Source: Actinomycetota bacterium
Lineage (GTDB): Bacteria; Actinomycetota; Humimicrobiia; Humimicrobiales; Humimicrobiaceae
Length of the DNA stretch: 8,428 nt
Assembly: GCA_003155275.1 (NCBI GenBank)
Contig: PMCC01000054.1
Location: forward strand, 13,015 to 21,442
Direction: 5' to 3'
The notes beneath the pieces are model-generated. The model was not told where the DNA came from. It worked only from the letters and a program-made list of their open reading frames with translations, and ran no database searches. The position numbers and the translations under genes were made by a program. Position 1 is the stretch's first letter; the number at the start of each line of letters is the position of its first letter. Shown piece by piece: positions 7,321 through 8,428 of this stretch.

Positions 7321-8217
7321 TTGGAATATAAAAATAAAAGCAATATACAGGTTATAAGTAAATACAAGAAGGAGATGTCCCTAAAAGATTTAAAGGACCT
7401 TGCTTTACAGTTAAGAAGGGATGTAATAGAGCTGACATATTATTCCGGAACCAAGTCAAGCCACGTAGGTGGAGAGCTTTCCGCTGCAGATATGATGGCT
7501 GTATTATACGGCAGCATTTTAAATGTTGACCCTGAAAATCCTCAGTGGGAGGACAGGGATATATTTATTAATTCCAAGGGGCATTGTTCCGGGCTGCAAT
7601 ACGCTGCTATGGCATGGAGAGGGTACTTCGAGCGGGATGTGTTATTCAATGAGTTTAACAGGATAAATGGCAGGCTTCAGGAACATGCGAATATGGAGCT
7701 GCCGGGCATAGAAGCTCCAACGGGTTCCCTTGGAATGGGGCTTTGCAATGGATGCGGTTATGCGTGGACAGGAAGGCTTAAAAACAAACACAAAATACCG
7801 CCAAATTTTGTATATGTCATGTTAGGCGATGGCGAGTGCACCGAAGGCCAGACCTGGGAGGGTGTGATGCTTGCTGCTCAGCAGAAATTAAGCAATCTGA
7901 TAGCAATTGTGGACTATAACAAATATATTATTTCTGCCTCGACATACGATGTCATGGATTTGGAGCCATTTGAGCAAAAATGGGAGAGCTTTGGCTGGCA
8001 TACACAAAGAGTAGACGGTAATGATATAGCCGCATTTAAAGATGCACTCGAAAAAGCGAAAAAATATAAAACCGCACCGGGCAGGCCAAGGGTAATAATC
8101 GCCGACACGATAAAGGGCAAACCGATATCTTTCATGATGAAGGATGCCATTAACTGGCATGCCGGACATTTGGATGAAGAGCTTTATAAAAAATGCATGA
8201 AGGAGTTAGGGCTATGA
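7321..8217 (+). CDS. Transketolase, N-terminal (ThDP-binding) subunit
   Basis: A 298-residue subunit carrying the pyrophosphate-binding domain of a split transketolase, which with the next gene's product would move a two-carbon ketol unit between a ketose and an aldose using thiamine diphosphate and a divalent metal. Visible motifs: SSHVGGELSAAD (46-57; the usual H in H-x-GG), DPENPQWEDRDIFINSKGH (70-88, with H88), GSLGMGL (135-141, usually GSLGQGL), and the ThDP/metal motif GDGECTEG (169-176) closed by N200. The WHAGH near the end (279-283) matches the family. Start is TTG at 7321 with GGAGG at 7309-7313 and a 7-nt spacer; an in-frame TAA lies at 7300-7302. The ATG at 7375 has its GGAG abutting the codon and is less likely. 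Split transketolases are common in anaerobes and in dedicated sugar pathways such as apulose-4-phosphate and sulfosugar catabolism. The location in this operon points to a specialised substrate rather than the housekeeping pentose-phosphate role. Confidence 0.92.
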   Translation: MEYKNKSNIQVISKYKKEMSLKDLKDLALQLRRDVIELTYYSGTKSSHVGGELSAADMMAVLYGSILNVDPENPQWEDRDIFINSKGHCSGLQYAAMAWRGYFERDVLFNEFNRINGRLQEHANMELPGIEAPTGSLGMGLCNGCGYAWTGRLKNKHKIPPNFVYVMLGDGECTEGQTWEGVMLAAQQKLSNLIAIVDYNKYIISASTYDVMDLEPFEQKWESFGWHTQRVDGNDIAAFKDALEKAKKYKTAPGRPRVIIADTIKGKPISFMMKDAINWHAGHLDEELYKKCMKELGL

Positions 8218-8428
8218 GTGAAAAATTAATGTATGGTTCTTCAGTAAAAGGAATGCGTGCCGCACTGGGAGAAACGCTTATGGAGCTTGGCCATGAAAAT
8301 GAAAAAGTCATTGTAATAGACGCTGAAACCGGAACTGCGACAAACATTTTTGATTTCAGGGATACTTTTCCGGAAAGGTTTATAACTGTGGGTGTAGCTG
8401 AACAATCAGCCATAAGCTTTGCTTTTGG
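8214..8428 (+). CDS. Transketolase, C-terminal (pyrimidine-domain) subunit, 5' part
   Basis: The first 71 residues are present and the gene continues past the window end. It begins at ATG 8214, overlapping the upstream stop by four bases (ATGA), with AAGGAG at 8200-8205 inside the upstream gene: a classic translationally coupled pair for subunits made in equal amounts. The sequence has the expected order for the transketolase pyrimidine-binding domain: a helix with MRAALGETLMEL, the strand VIVIDAETGTAT (usually 'D-x-DL..ST'), then RFITVGVAEQ, where the Glu of VGVAEQ activates the ThDP aminopyrimidine ring. This fixes the assignment although most of the protein is unseen. Confidence 0.9.
   Translation, partial: MSEKLMYGSSVKGMRAALGETLMELGHENEKVIVIDAETGTATNIFDFRDTFPERFITVGVAEQSAISFAF

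Overview
The window looks like one sugar-uptake and catabolism operon from an anaerobic, low-to-moderate GC bacterium. All eight protein-coding genes run left to right on the plus strand. AGGAG-type ribosome binding sites at most starts, two TTG starts and one GTG start, and a two-gene transketolase suggest a clostridial or other Firmicutes-like host, but no marker gene fixes the taxonomy. GC was not computed.

Positions 1-4017 encode a CUT2 (ribose/xylose/AI-2 type) ABC importer: the 3' end of a periplasmic-type sugar-binding protein, a double-ATPase RbsA-like protein, and two different BPD_transp_2 permeases that probably form a heterodimer. A perfect 12-bp hairpin without a T-tract separates the binding-protein gene from the ATPase gene.

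Positions 4151-7246 hold a single-domain cupin and two divergent members of the uroporphyrinogen decarboxylase (URO-D)/MtaA superfamily. Both carry the H-x-C motif typical of the zinc methyltransferase branch rather than of haem biosynthesis. The 226-nt gap between the two (5782-6007) contains a 16-codon open frame with a very good ribosome binding site and, inside it, a 13/14 match to a catabolite-response (cre) or LacI-type operator.

Positions 7321-8428 encode a split transketolase: a complete N-terminal (thiamine diphosphate-binding) subunit, overlapping by 4 nt the start of the C-terminal (pyrimidine-domain) subunit, which runs off the window.

Taken together: a sugar or sugar-like compound is imported, possibly adjusted by the cupin, acted on by one or two zinc-dependent URO-D-fold enzymes, and cleaved by a dedicated transketolase. 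One hypothesis is use of an O-methylated sugar or cyclitol, with methyl removal by corrinoid-linked chemistry. No corrinoid protein, kinase, isomerase or regulator lies in this window, so the substrate is unknown.
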